From contig OZ021730.1 of NCBI GenBank assembly GCA_963978545.1, positions 14,267,796 through 14,331,795 on the forward strand: a stretch of DNA of 64,000 bases. Reading direction: 5' to 3'. This document shows positions 33,081-43,522 of this stretch, in pieces. The stretch comes from Linyphia triangularis (lineage: Eukaryota > Arthropoda > Arachnida > Araneae > Linyphiidae). Position numbers and translations under genes: made by a program. Each line of letters begins with the position of its first letter. The first letter of the stretch is position 1. The notes under the pieces were generated by a model that saw only the letters and a list, made by a program, of their open reading frames with translations, was not told the DNA's origin and made no database searches.

Positions 33081-36000
33081 TCAAATCAAATGATAAAAAC
33101 CAATGTCATGTAAGAAATTAAAAAGATTTTCGTGGGGAGGTGAAGATAAAATACATGAAAGTGAAGGATGATTGGATTTAAAATGTCGATGTCTGATAGT
33201 ATTAAAGGATGGACATTCATTTAAAACATGAAAAACAGAAAAAATGACACCACAGGTATTACATGTGGGGGCATCTTCTGCCAGCAGAAGATGCACATGG
33301 GTAAAACGCGTGTGGCCTATTCTTAAACGAGTTAGGAGCACTTCCCTTTTCCGGGATTGCTGGAAGGGCGCGAATCCGGTAATTAAGGGCTGAAACGAAC
33401 GCAGCTTGTTAGCTGTCTGTGCATCCCACATGGCCTGCCAAGTGAGAGACAGAGCAGTGTCACAAGCTTTATATGCGTCGTCAGGGCAGAGCCAAGTGCT
33501 CCTAGGTCCACTTGCTGATCGTGCGATGGAATCTGCGCGTTCATTACCCATGATCCCCACATGACCTGGGATCCAACAAAAAAGGATTTTAAAATTTCTG
33601 TTTAAAAGTGTAAGATGAAGTTTTAAAATTTCTAAGATAAAAGGATGGGTCTGGTTCAGTGGATTACTTAGAGCATCTAAACAACTCTTCGAATCTGAGT
33701 AAATAATCCACTGACTATGGCCTTGCTTTAAAATAAACTGCAAGGCCAATAGAATAGCCAGAGACTCAGCTGTAAAGACAGAGCTGCTATGGTGCAGTTC
33801 TCGGGACATGATGGTATTGTCATGAACTGCAGCAGCTCCGACATGCCCCTGGCTTTTCGACCCATCCGTATATATTGACTTAAAATTAGAGAAATGATGT
33901 CTATGATAATAAAATATACTTGTAAAAGCAACATAAGGTGTAGAACTTTTTTTTAAATGTTGAAAAATATTAAGAACAATAATTTGATGATGATGCCATG
34001 GTGGAATGGAGAATGAGATAGGACGTATCCTAAAATCGTCAATATTATGAGATGAGAGAATGGAGTTAATTCGTAATGCAAATGACGGTATACAAGATGG
34101 ACGTGAGTTGAAAAGTCGCTGATGTAAAGGGTTAAAAATGTGTTCTAAAAGGGGATGAGAGGGGTGACTTTTTATTTTAAAATATAACTTTAAACAAAGT
34201 TTGTCCCGTCTCAGCCCAAGAGAGGCTTCCAGACAAAGCACATATAAACTCTGCACCGGTGATGTACTAAATGCTCCTGATGCGATCCTGAGACCCATAT
34301 GGTGAACAGGATCCAGGAGCATTAATGCCGATTTTCTGGCAGATCCGTACACCACCGAGCCGTAGTCAAGTATGGAACGGACCAGGCACCTGTATATCTT
34401 TAACATGGAGGTGGTATCAGCTCCCCAGGAAGTGTTAGAGAGAACTTTCAGGAGATTCAAGACTTTGTTGCACTTCAATTTAAGATGTCTGATATGTGGC
34501 AGGAATGTGAGCTTAGAGTCAAATATAAGTCCAAGAAATTTGGTTTCAGAAACAATGGGTATTTGAACTCCATTTAAATAAATCTCTGGGTCATTGTGAA
34601 GCTCACGTTTCCTGCAGAAGTGCATGGCAACGGTCTTTTCAGTTGAAAACGTAAACCCGTTCTGGTTTGCCCAGTCTGTGATTCTCCTGATAGCCAGCTG
34701 AAGCTGTCTCTCTATGAGTGACATATTCGTTGAGGCGCAAGACATCTGAAAATCGTCAACAAACATCGTCCCTGACACTGATGGTGGTAAGCAGGTCAAA
34801 AGGCTGTTAACTTTGACGATGAATAGTGCGCAACTCAACACACTTCCCTGGGGGACACCTTGTTCTTGTATGAACTCGTCAGATAATATTGAGTTTATTC
34901 GTACTTGGAAGATTCTTCGTTTTAAAAAGTTTTCAATAAATAGCGGTAGATTTCCTCGCAGACCTAAATCATGTAGGTCCTTGAGTATACCATATCTCCA
35001 AGTACGATCATACGCTTTCTCCATGTCAAAGAATACAGATACCAAATGGTTCCGCTTGACAAAAGCCTCCCGAATTGAAGTTTCGAGGAGGAGCAAGTTG
35101 TCAATAGTGCTTCGTCCACGGCGAAAACCACTCTGGAACCGAGATAGACAGTAATTATATTCAAGATAAAATAAAAGACGTGCATTAACTAGTTTCTCCA
35201 GGAGTTTACAAAGACAACTAGTTAATGCAATAGGGCGGTAACTTGAGGGATTCTTGGGGTCTTTACCAGGTTTTACGATTGGTATTATAAGAGCACGCTG
35301 CCAGTTAGCAGGAAATGTATTCTCCCGCCAAATACGGTTAAACAATTTCAATAAAAGCTTGAGCTGGAGTGGCTGGAGATGTTTAAGCATGGAGTAATGT
35401 ATATCATCTGGCCCAACAGCAGAATTGTTGGAACCAGATAATGCTTGTATCAACTCAGCCAAAGTAAAATCGGAGTTATAACCTTCCGAAGAAGCAGAAG
35501 CGAAATTCAACTTTGTTTTCTCAGCTCGAAGCTTATACGATGCGAACGGCTCTTTGTAATTGGAATTGCTCGATACCTTGGCAAATGCATCGGCAAGAGT
35601 ATCGGCAATATCCTTAGGGTCTGAAACAACTCCCTGATGGCTCTCTAAGATGGAGATAGAGTAATTTGGATAACGGCCCTTGATCTTATTGACCTTGTTC
35701 CAGACCCTCTTGGAAGACGTTGAGGAAGTTATGGTACTAACATAATTCCTCCAAGAATCCCTCTGGCTTCGGCGGCGGATCTGACGCGCCTCAGCTCGTG
35801 CCCTTTTAAAATTGACAAGATTTGTCGTAGTGGGGTACCTGCGAAAAATACTCCACAATTTTTTTTGTTTTTTATGGGCAAGTCTACAGTTTTTGTTCCA
35901 CCACGGTTTGGATTGTTTCGGTAGTTTTGTTGATGATACAGGTATGGCAAGGTGGGCAGCTTCAATAATGGCGTTGGTGACAGATTGCACAGCTACATCG

Positions 36001-36758
36001 ATGTCATCCTGGTCAACCATCTCGTCAGAAAGAGAAACGATAGAAGAAAACATATCCCAATCCGCCCGTTCGATGATGAATCGGGGTTGGCGGATTACAG
36101 GAGTATTTAAACTTCCTTGGTAGTTTAGGACCACAGGAAAATGATCACTGTGGAAAGGATCATTTTCCACAAAAAACGTCCAATCAGAAAAAAGAGATGG
36201 TGAACACAGGGCGAGATCGATGGCATGAAAAGTCCTCGATGGGGCGTGGAAGTATGTATGTTGCCCGTTGTTAAATATACAGAGATGTTGGTCTGTAATT
36301 AACTTCTCGATTTGCCTTCCACGGTTATTGATGTCTGGGCTACCCCAAAGAGGATTGTGGCCATTAAAGTCCCCCATCATAATAAAAGGGGGAGGAAGCT
36401 GTCCACAAAGCCTGTTTAAATCTGCTTGTCTGATATTAAGATTAGGGGGGAGGTAAATAGAACAGACAGTAATTAATTGATGGTGTATGGCGACTCTGAC
36501 AGCAACAGCTTGAAGGTTGGTCGAGAGCGTTAGCGGGGTGGATGGATTGCTATTTGATGTAAATATAGCGACACCACCGCTAGCTCTGTCGCCGCTGACA
36601 TAGTCCTTCCGGAGAGGACTATATCCCCTAACAAGAGAGCTCTGAAAAGGCTTCAAGAGCGTCTCTTGCAAACAGATACAAACAGGTTTATGTTCATCAA
36701 CTAGATGTTTTATGTCTACCGAATTGTGGTGGAAACCGCGACAATTCCAAGAAAGGAG
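33081..36758 (-). CDS. LINE 3 ORF2, endonuclease-reverse transcriptase-RNase H, without an ATG start
   Basis: Motifs are LSWNCRGF, LQETLLKPF, GDFNGHNPLWGS, HAIDLALCSP and SDHFPV (endonuclease); KPGKDPKNPSSYRPIALTS, FFDMEKAYDRTW, QGVPQGSVLS and FVDDF (RT); YTDGSK, YSDSKSCLD and PGHVGIMGNERAD (RNase H). The codon matching the ATG of LINE 1 is CTC at 36756-36758. Taking it as the first codon gives exactly 1225 residues, as in the other two elements. The first ATG is at 36671 and would remove the SWNCRGF catalytic Asn. Either the start has been lost or translation begins another way. The frame is otherwise intact. Confidence 0.9.
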   Translation of the reverse strand, partial: LLSWNCRGFHHNSVDIKHLVDEHKPVCICLQETLLKPFQSSLVRGYSPLRKDYVSGDRASGGVAIFTSNSNPSTPLTLSTNLQAVAVRVAIHHQLITVCSIYLPPNLNIRQADLNRLCGQLPPPFIMMGDFNGHNPLWGSPDINNRGRQIEKLITDQHLCIFNNGQHTYFHAPSRTFHAIDLALCSPSLFSDWTFFVENDPFHSDHFPVVLNYQGSLNTPVIRQPRFIIERADWDMFSSIVSLSDEMVDQDDIDVAVQSVTNAIIEAAHLAIPVSSTKLPKQSKPWWNKNCRLAHKKQKKLWSIFRRYPTTTNLVNFKRARAEARQIRRRSQRDSWRNYVSTITSSTSSKRVWNKVNKIKGRYPNYSISILESHQGVVSDPKDIADTLADAFAKVSSNSNYKEPFASYKLRAEKTKLNFASASSEGYNSDFTLAELIQALSGSNNSAVGPDDIHYSMLKHLQPLQLKLLLKLFNRIWRENTFPANWQRALIIPIVKPGKDPKNPSSYRPIALTSCLCKLLEKLVNARLLFYLEYNYCLSRFQSGFRRGRSTIDNLLLLETSIREAFVKRNHLVSVFFDMEKAYDRTWRYGILKDLHDLGLRGNLPLFIENFLKRRIFQVRINSILSDEFIQEQGVPQGSVLSCALFIVKVNSLLTCLPPSVSGTMFVDDFQMSCASTNMSLIERQLQLAIRRITDWANQNGFTFSTEKTVAMHFCRKRELHNDPEIYLNGVQIPIVSETKFLGLIFDSKLTFLPHIRHLKLKCNKVLNLLKVLSNTSWGADTTSMLKIYRCLVRSILDYGSVVYGSARKSALMLLDPVHHMGLRIASGAFSTSPVQSLYVLCLEASLGLRRDKLCLKLYFKIKSHPSHPLLEHIFNPLHQRLFNSRPSCIPSFALRINSILSSHNIDDFRIRPISFSIPPWHHHQIIVLNIFQHLKKSSTPYVAFTSIFYYHRHHFSNFKSIYTDGSKSQGHVGAAAVHDNTIMSRELHHSSSVFTAESLAILLALQFILKQGHSQWIIYSDSKSCLDALSNPLNQTHPFILEILKLHLTLLNRNFKILFCWIPGHVGIMGNERADSIARSASGPRSTWLCPDDAYKACDTALSLTWQAMWDAQTANKLRSFQPLITGFAPFQQSRKREVLLTRLRIGHTRFTHVHLLLAEDAPTCNTCGVIFSVFHVLNECPSFNTIRHRHFKSNHPSLSCILSSPPHENLFNFLHDIGFYHLI

Positions 36759-36766
36759 ACTGAATT

Positions 36767-38119
36767 TTAAGATATATTAATATCTGTCAGCCTTTCCCTT
36801 GACCTGCTCCTAGGTTGGAGATTGATAGGCGTCTCCAAACCCACTTCTACGTCCATCTCACCGGAATCTGATAACCCTGAAATGGCATCTTCATCCGATG
36901 ATGAATCTGATTTATTATGATTTGGTTTTACTTTTGTAGTTTTCTGTGGCAAGGGCAATTGGTTGTTTTCAGGTTCAGGGTTTTTTTTGTTTTTGGAGAG
37001 AACCTTAAGTTTTAGGGCTTCTCCGGGTTTAGTTGTGGATTTTGTTACTTGTTTAGCAATTGTAGTTTGAGATTGGTTGGTTGGTTGAATTTTAACAGAT
37101 TTACTGACAAGTTTAGTTTGGATTGCAGTTGTTACAGTATTGGGTTTGGTTGAACTATTGGATTTAGAGGAACTAGAAGTTTGGAATTGGCAAGGATATG
37201 AGAGATCTGTCTGAGTACTACAGCTATTTAATGGTTTGGGCTGAACTGCAGCTGAGTAAGTTTTTTGACTGGTTCTTTTAGGAACCAGTGCTCTTGCCTC
37301 AGCGTAGGACACATTGCGAGTGGATTTGATTGTTTGGATTTCTTTTTCGCGCTCCCATTCGGGGCACGACCGGGAAAACGCAGGGTGAGCACCATTGCAG
37401 TTTACGCAATGGGCATCTGCGGTGCAGTCCCGATCGGCATGGTCAGCGCTACCACACTTCGCACATGTGTCCGGCCTATTGCAGGTGTTCTTAGAATGCC
37501 CGAACCGTTGACACTTAAAACAGCGCAACGGATTCGGGATATATAGGCGGACGGGGCAGTTCAGGTATCCGGCTTTAATATTAGGTGGCAGGACAGGGCT
37601 ATTAAAGGTGAGAATGATATGCTTGGTTTTTAATATTTCATTATTTCGTTTTATGGTAATGCGATGAGCACGAGTCACGCCCTGACTCGAGAGTTCAGAG
37701 ACGAGCTCGTCCTCATCAACATGTTGAAGGTCTGGTTCTGAGATTACACCTTGGCTGCTATTTAAACTTTTGTGTGGTGTTGTTGAGATTGGTATGGTTG
37801 CAAGCATTGTAAGTTTATTGAGAGATTGGGATTGAAGGGGAGTAGCTGTTTCAATTAACAGATCTCCCGATCGCAGCCTTTTTATGGTTTTAACGTCGCC
37901 AATTGCTCCTTGCACAGCTTTATGAATAAAAAAGGGAGACTTCGTTTTAAATGATGGATCTGTGGATTGAATAATGAAAAAGGTAGGAAGACTGGTGGAA
38001 AGTTTCTTATTAGTTGCGTTGTTGTCGTCAGGTGTTTGATCCGATGGTCGTTTTGCAGGATTTGTTTTGTTTGGCGGATTAAAGGCTCCACCAAGGCCGG
38101 GAGATTTTTTAGTTTCCAT
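36767..38119 (-). CDS. LINE 3 ORF1, gag-like zinc-knuckle protein
   Basis: 450 residues beginning METKKSPGLGGAFNPP. The PRE-type region ends GYLNCPVRLYIPNPLRC and is followed by CFKCQRFGHSKNTC, CAKCGSADHADRDC and CVNCNGAHPAFSRSC. The tail is Ser/Thr/Lys-rich and then acidic (SDSSSDEDAISGLSDSGEMD). It is the RNA-binding partner of ORF2. It is intact and ends 8 nt before the first ORF2 codon, the same spacing as in LINE 1. Confidence 0.92.
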   Translation of the reverse strand: METKKSPGLGGAFNPPNKTNPAKRPSDQTPDDNNATNKKLSTSLPTFFIIQSTDPSFKTKSPFFIHKAVQGAIGDVKTIKRLRSGDLLIETATPLQSQSLNKLTMLATIPISTTPHKSLNSSQGVISEPDLQHVDEDELVSELSSQGVTRAHRITIKRNNEILKTKHIILTFNSPVLPPNIKAGYLNCPVRLYIPNPLRCFKCQRFGHSKNTCNRPDTCAKCGSADHADRDCTADAHCVNCNGAHPAFSRSCPEWEREKEIQTIKSTRNVSYAEARALVPKRTSQKTYSAAVQPKPLNSCSTQTDLSYPCQFQTSSSSKSNSSTKPNTVTTAIQTKLVSKSVKIQPTNQSQTTIAKQVTKSTTKPGEALKLKVLSKNKKNPEPENNQLPLPQKTTKVKPNHNKSDSSSDEDAISGLSDSGEMDVEVGLETPINLQPRSRSRERLTDINIS

Positions 38120-38842
38120 ATTTTAATTTAAGTTATTCATCTCGATGCGTCCCCGCCCATCACAGAGCCCAACAAGGGGAGACCCTTGGGATCTCAGGGA
38201 TAGCATCGAGATATAGCATTACGGTTTCGGGTTGTGATCCGCGGGGCAACCCTAACCGCAATGCTAACCCTAGGTAGTAAGATGGAATATATACTACCAG
38301 CCGATTGACAGAAGGGGGCTACCTCCTGCCACCCGTCTACAGTGAATCCTGGGCCAAAGGGCACGCATGCGAGGACCCAACCATGTGAATCCTACGCAAG
38401 GTAACCCCAGGATCCCATTCTCCCCCTTACGGGACGCCACGCACGGCAAACACGTGGGTTGGGAAAAATCCAACAAGAAACAAAACATAAATGAACCCAA
38501 AAATTTATGTAAACTAAACGAAACCCAGAACTATAAGTAAGATAATTCAACCCATACAATAACTAAAGAACTAAAACGTATAATAAAATATGGAACCAAA
38601 CAAATGAACAGAACCAAAAGTAACGAAACAGTACATACGGTAGGGCCTAACAGAAAAAGGAAAGAAAAGAAAAATGCTAGGCCCAGCTAGGGTACCTCGG
38701 GTTCGCCAAGCCCGTACTCACAAGAAGTGAGCCCCCGAGGGGCCTTATTGTAAAGGAGATAAATAGGCCACTCTGTTAAAAATTTGCAAAAAGGATAAAT
38801 CAACAAATTACAAAGTAAACTAGGGGTGTGAAACATCGCACA

Positions 38843-39526
38843 ACTTTCAGTTACACTATAATACTGACGTGAATTTGTGTTATTTACCGTTTTTATATTT
38901 TCAGCATTCATTTAGAAAAAATAGTCAGTTTGGCGATATTTTTGTAATAATTCTTATCTGTGTCCCTAAAAATGGTGATTATGGCTATATACTTCTTAAA
39001 TTATCCTTTCTCATAAGTGGAATTTAGGAGAAGAGTAAAAATGGTCTTTTATGAGCTATGCTCAAAGAAAGAGAACTCTGTGTTAAAAGCATTCGTTTTT
39101 CAACTTTTTACGCCATTAAAGCATTTTTACTGGAATTTCAGAGATGGGAATGTTTAGAACCCCATAAGAGGCATTACCACAGCGATTTCGATCAAAATTG
39201 TTAGAACCGATTTTTAGCAATCATTGAAAAACATGTTTCTTTCAATGGCAGCTACCTTATGCGCATGCGCGATTTTGACGAAAACTTTAATGTTAGGTCC
39301 CATGGCCACCACCAATCAATACACCAAATTTAAACATCGTTGGTCAATTTATTTGGGAGTTATGCTGACCACAGAGACAGACAATATTTCTCGATCACTT
39401 TTTTGAAATCAGGAAATTCCAAAACTTAAAAATATTCCAAAAAAAAAAAAAAAAAAATCGTAATTATTTTTTTTACCGAATGCTATACTTTCATTCCCCC
39501 ATATATATATATGGGTAAGGACTTTT
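38843..39526. repeat. MITE-like interspersed repeat, copy 2 (inverted)
   Basis: It starts ACTTTCAGTTAC and ends near a degenerate counterpart (GGGTAAGGACTTTT). The internal sequence matches copy 1 over most of its length in opposite orientation. It lies just upstream of LINE 3. Confidence 0.6.
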
Positions 39527-40346
39527 GATAATTTAAATCATAGAAAATCTAAATTTTTTTTTAACAAAATCTATTGAAAATCTAAAGAACATGTCTTTAA
39601 ATTAAACTGGTGTTGTTCTAAGACTCAATTTATTTTGTTTTCAAAATTATATTGTGCTTATTTTAATCATAAACAAATAGAATGTGATATTTATTTATAC
39701 TCCACGAAAATTGGCAAACTGCTAATTATCTGTAAAACAAGTCTATATTCTCTAAAAATTGCGAAAATACTATTTTATATTCCTATTGACTGCACAAATT
39801 GGACTATACAAAAAAAAAAAAAAATGCAGTGAATTATAACAAGCGTAAAGTGATATACGCTCACAACACTTAAAGGAACTGTCAGGGAGGTTAATTTAAA
39901 TTCAAGTAATTGTTAAAATTAATGTTTGGATAAAAACTAGCAGCCTTGCACATCCTTCAATTGTGATCTGCTCCACCTTGGAAATAAACTTAGAGTCCAT
40001 GCATAAAACTACTACAGTAAGAATTAAAAAAAAAAAAAAAGGAAAATAACTAAAATGTCCAAATTATATTTCACAATTTGTTATTTCAATAAAAATTGTA
40101 AAAAAATACTTTAAAATGTGACGAATAAAAAAAAAAAAAAAACTCCCCAGCTATCCCTTTTGGAAATATGATGAGCAAATGAAATTTCTTATAAATTGCA
40201 ATTCCTTAAATTCTCTGACAACAGTTAATTGCAAACAAAGTCAATGGAGGTTTTATCGGATGATAGAAATTTCGCAATGAAGAGTAAGCGACTGCAGATA
40301 TCTTAAAAAAAGTTTTCAGTATGCGATGGCTATCCTGCTAGTTTTT

Positions 40347-40910
40347 ACTTTCAATTATCCATATGTTTACATCGGGTAGTGAAAGTATGGCATTAGGTGA
40401 AAAAAAAATTGAGTTCAAATTTGGAGAGCAGGTTGGTGGTGGCCATGGGATATACCATTAAGTTTTCTACAAAAATCGTACATGCGCATAAGATTGAAAT
40501 CATAAAATATCATGTTTTTCCATAATTGCTCAAAAACGGTTTTAACAATTTTGATTAAAACCTGTTTGTTAATGCTTCTTAGGGTGTTCTAATCGTCTCT
40601 ACCTTCGAAATTTCAGTTGAAATGCGATGAAAAGTTGAAAATGAGTGCCTTTAATACAGAGCTCTCTGCTCTTGAGCATCGTCCATCAACGATTGACTTT
40701 TTTCTGTTTCACGCATAAGGACAATGTAATGTCTATCGAATAAACATTGCTAATTTCGCCATCATAGCTGATTTTTTTTTGCCCTTGTAAAAATTATTAC
40801 TAAAAGTATCAGCAAACTGGCCATTTTTATTAAAATGAGTGAAATATGAAAATGATATATAACACCATAAATTTTATCGCAATGACGAATTTTCTAGTGT
40901 AATTGAAAGT
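40347..40910. repeat. MITE-like interspersed repeat, copy 3
   Basis: Ends ACTTTCAATTAT and GTAATTGAAAGT; shorter and more diverged than copies 1 and 2. Confidence 0.55.
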
Positions 40911-42205
40911 TGTGAGACGTTCCACACCATAAGTTTTTATGTGTGCTCGTAAAGTGAAAAAGGGATGCTTGATATTTTGAGATACTCAATTTCACATCGT
41001 TTCACTTACAACCCCATTGAAAAACAAATTTAACTCTTATACTTCATAACAATTTTCAAAAAAAAAGGAGGGGGGGGGGGGGCATTTTTGGGCAGTGGGG
41101 CTCAAACATACATTGTTTAGCCACTGACCAAAAGTACTGAGGTTCACAATATACATCGTCATGAATGTGCCTTCCTTCTTGAAATTTGCAATTAATATTA
41201 AAAATTCACAGAATGAAACCCGTGAGGGAAACATTATCGAGTATTTACTATAAATGCATTTGAAAAGGAAAATAATTTCAATAATATATCTAACATTTTT
41301 ACAAAATTAAAAGGAAGTAAATTTTAACCATTTAAAATTATATGAACACAAATTATTAAATTTAGAATAGCAGCATTTCATTTATTTTGGTACAAATAAG
41401 AACAAAAAAAACTTACTGTTGGGAAAGTTTTTAATTCAGTGGGTTTGAGTTTGTATGGCACAAGAGCCAAGCTAATTGTGGCAGTGCTGCACCTACTTTA
41501 ATTGGGTATTGGTTGGTGGTCTTTTTGAGCGAGATCTACACAGCCTTCTGCTAGTGCGAGATTTACTGGATCAGTGAAAGCTCCGAATTTGTTTGCTGAG
41601 TATTCTGCAAACTCCATGAGTATCCATATTTTCAGGTTAAACCAGTGACAATCAAATCAAACAAATATTTAAAAATATTGCGTTAGCCACTATGTTAAAC
41701 CACCATATAATCATCATATTTTTTAATTATTAACATCATATAAATTATGTCCTTATTTAAAAGGTCCCAAACCTAAATTATGTTTGAAAATGCGCATATT
41801 TATTCTTCTGCAAAAATTTTCCCTTTTACAATGATTGACTTTAATGGTAGTTGAATTTTGGGACATTTAATTGGATAAAATTACTTTCTATGAAAGGATC
41901 ATAAGTGTAAACAAACAGATTTCTAAAAACCTGGATATAAACCTCTAATAGCTAACCTGTAGGCTTTAATACCAGTTTTCTCTAGAAAATTCCTGTTAAT
42001 GTATATTGCAGAATGAAGAACCTGCATGTGTCCGGAAAACCCAAAATTCTAATTGTTTTGAATAGGTTACTACTTAAAACACATAAAAATCGACTCAGTT
42101 TTTTAGAAAATGTCCTGGATTTTTTTTAATTAATATTTAAATTTGACATAAAACAAAACTAAAATCACCTGACACGAAACGCTGCGGTGATTGGATAGAC
42201 TGATG

Positions 42206-42216
42206 TGACGTCACAA
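42206..42216 (+). promoter_or_regulatory. CRE-like palindrome upstream of the SWIM/YqaJ-type exon
   Basis: TGACGTCA lies about 145 nt upstream of the ATG at 42354 in a locally GC-richer stretch. A promoter role is inference. Confidence 0.35.
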
Positions 42217-42353
42217 TTCACGACGGTCTTGTGGTATCGAGAACAGAAGTGAATAGCCGAGTTCGAGTAGTTTGTTGACTAAACACTGCTGAATTTATTT
42301 TGATTGAGAATATTCGTTTATATACGTAAATATATTTCTTTATTTGTAAGAAA

Positions 42354-42487
42354 ATGCAGATTGAACTGGATTTTGTGAAAGGACAAGCTGACAATCTACC
42401 TAAAATAGATTCTTTCACGATGTTTTCATTCTTTGGAAACAACTCTGATTTCTTCAGTGCTGAAATGAAGGGTGTAAAAATGATGCG
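42354..42487 (+). CDS. first coding exon of a SWIM/YqaJ-type gene
   Basis: ATG at 42354 opens a frame, MQIELDFVKGQADNLPKID..., with FFGNNSDFFSAEMKGVKMMR. It ends at a canonical donor, CG|GTAAGT, at 42487/42488. The next exon continues in phase at 43300 with CGRESYGDHAIG. The order (LPKID...FF...DFxSAE...GVK...RESYGDxAxGY) matches my memory of the N-terminus of SWIM/YqaJ nuclease-like proteins that are multi-copy in arthropods. The catalytic YqaJ domain would be further downstream and is not present here. The assignment is tentative; the exon structure itself is clear. Confidence 0.5.
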
Positions 42488-42559
42488 GTAAGTAATATAA
42501 TTCATTTATATAATTCAAATAATATTTTATTTACATATATATTGAAGTAACACTTCTTG

Positions 42560-42728
42560 GTTGGTTGTTTTCAGATTATGTGGCGCCGTCAGCAACACGA
42601 GGGCTATAATGCGCCGAAACATTCGTCATTAGACAAGCCAACATACATTTACAAACACCCATGCCAACACGGGACTCGAACCCGCAACCTCGCGGTCTAG
42701 AAGCTAGCACGCTAACCACTATACCGTT
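42560..42728 (-). repeat. tRNA-derived SINE, copy C (5'-truncated), in the intron
   Basis: Minus-strand SINE with hairpin tail and B box. The first bases of the head are missing: it ends at CCGTTT rather than CCGTTTGGTCGGC. The target duplication taacacttcttg lies at 42548-42559 and 42729-42740. Confidence 0.9.
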
Positions 42729-43299
42729 TAACACTTCTTGAAAGTTACCATTATGGAATAGTTCTATGTTCCTAAAAATTTCTATTGTGGTGCTTAAAGT
42801 ATAGAATTTATTTATGTTAAATGATATATCCAGAGTTAAATATGAACTTAACTGTATTTTATCATCAATTTTAACTCTTTCTGGAAACTGAAGTTAGATT
42901 TGTTGGTTAATTCCTTCCTTGATTTGTGGTTATTCACATTAGTGACTAGGATCTATCCTACTATTATAATTATACTACGTCCCGCATTATACTACTTTCC
43001 AAGTTGCCTCACAAAAATAGTTAACCAATGTGGGACAATGTTTAAATTGTTGATTATATTATTTGTATTATATGTTAAACTGTTGATTATTTTTTTATAT
43101 AATTATTGTCGCTTCCTATTGAAAATTACAATATCAGGTACGACTTTAAAATTTTAGAATGTGTTGTCTCGGAACTTTGTAATAATACTTTATTTCTTAA
43201 ATAGGTTGACTTTTTCTTCTGCTTTAATGATGTTAAAAGTATATATGTATTTATACTGATTGCTAATTGAACTTAATTTAATTTTGTATCTATTTCTAG

Positions 43300-43332
43300 A
43301 TGTGGACGTGAAAGTTATGGTGACCATGCAAT
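43300..43332 (+). pseudogene. second exon of the SWIM/YqaJ-type gene, cut off by insertions
   Basis: An acceptor, TATTTCTAG, at 43299 is followed by a frame continuing from the first exon (C G R E S Y G D H A I). The exon is interrupted after about 30 nt by SINE D and LINE 4. No continuation was found after LINE 4 at 44852, so this gene copy is very probably dead. Confidence 0.5.
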
Positions 43333-43333
43333 T

Positions 43334-43513
43334 GGTTGGTTGTATTCAGATTATCTGGCGCCGTCAGCAACACGAGGGCTATAATGCGCCGAAACATTTC
43401 GTCATTTAACAAACCAACATACATTTACAAACACCCATGCCTACACGGGACTCGAACCCGCAACCTCGCGGTCTAGAAGCCAGCACGCTAACCATTATAC
43501 CGTTTGGTCGGCA
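43334..43513 (-). repeat. tRNA-derived SINE, copy D
   Basis: Complete minus-strand SINE; the duplicated sequence accatgcaattggttgg lies at 43323 and 43514. The duplication includes the TTGG tail of LINE 4, so the SINE entered at the 3' border of LINE 4. Confidence 0.88.
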
Positions 43514-43522
43514 ACCATGCAA

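Larger units (their letters stand above)
32930..38743 (-). mobile_element. LINE 3: full-length non-LTR retrotransposon, same lineage as LINE 1
   Basis: 5' UTR at 38120-38743, ORF1, ORF2 and a 3' end with the GGCGCA...TTGCGCC hairpin and (CCAA)n tail. The 13-bp target duplication cttattgtaaagg lies at 32917-32929 and 38744-38756. The proteins are close to LINE 1, but most of the 5' UTR is different. The first bases keep the CCCCTC-GGGGG hairpin and a second stem, CTCAC-TTCTT-GTGAG. Confidence 0.93.
38757..42170. other. spacer holding only MITE-like repeats and homopolymer tracts
   Basis: Outside the two MITE-like copies there are A-tracts (39437-39457, 39811-39823, 40029-40040, 40129-40141) and a G-tract (41068-41081), but no supportable gene. 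Confidence 0.5.
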
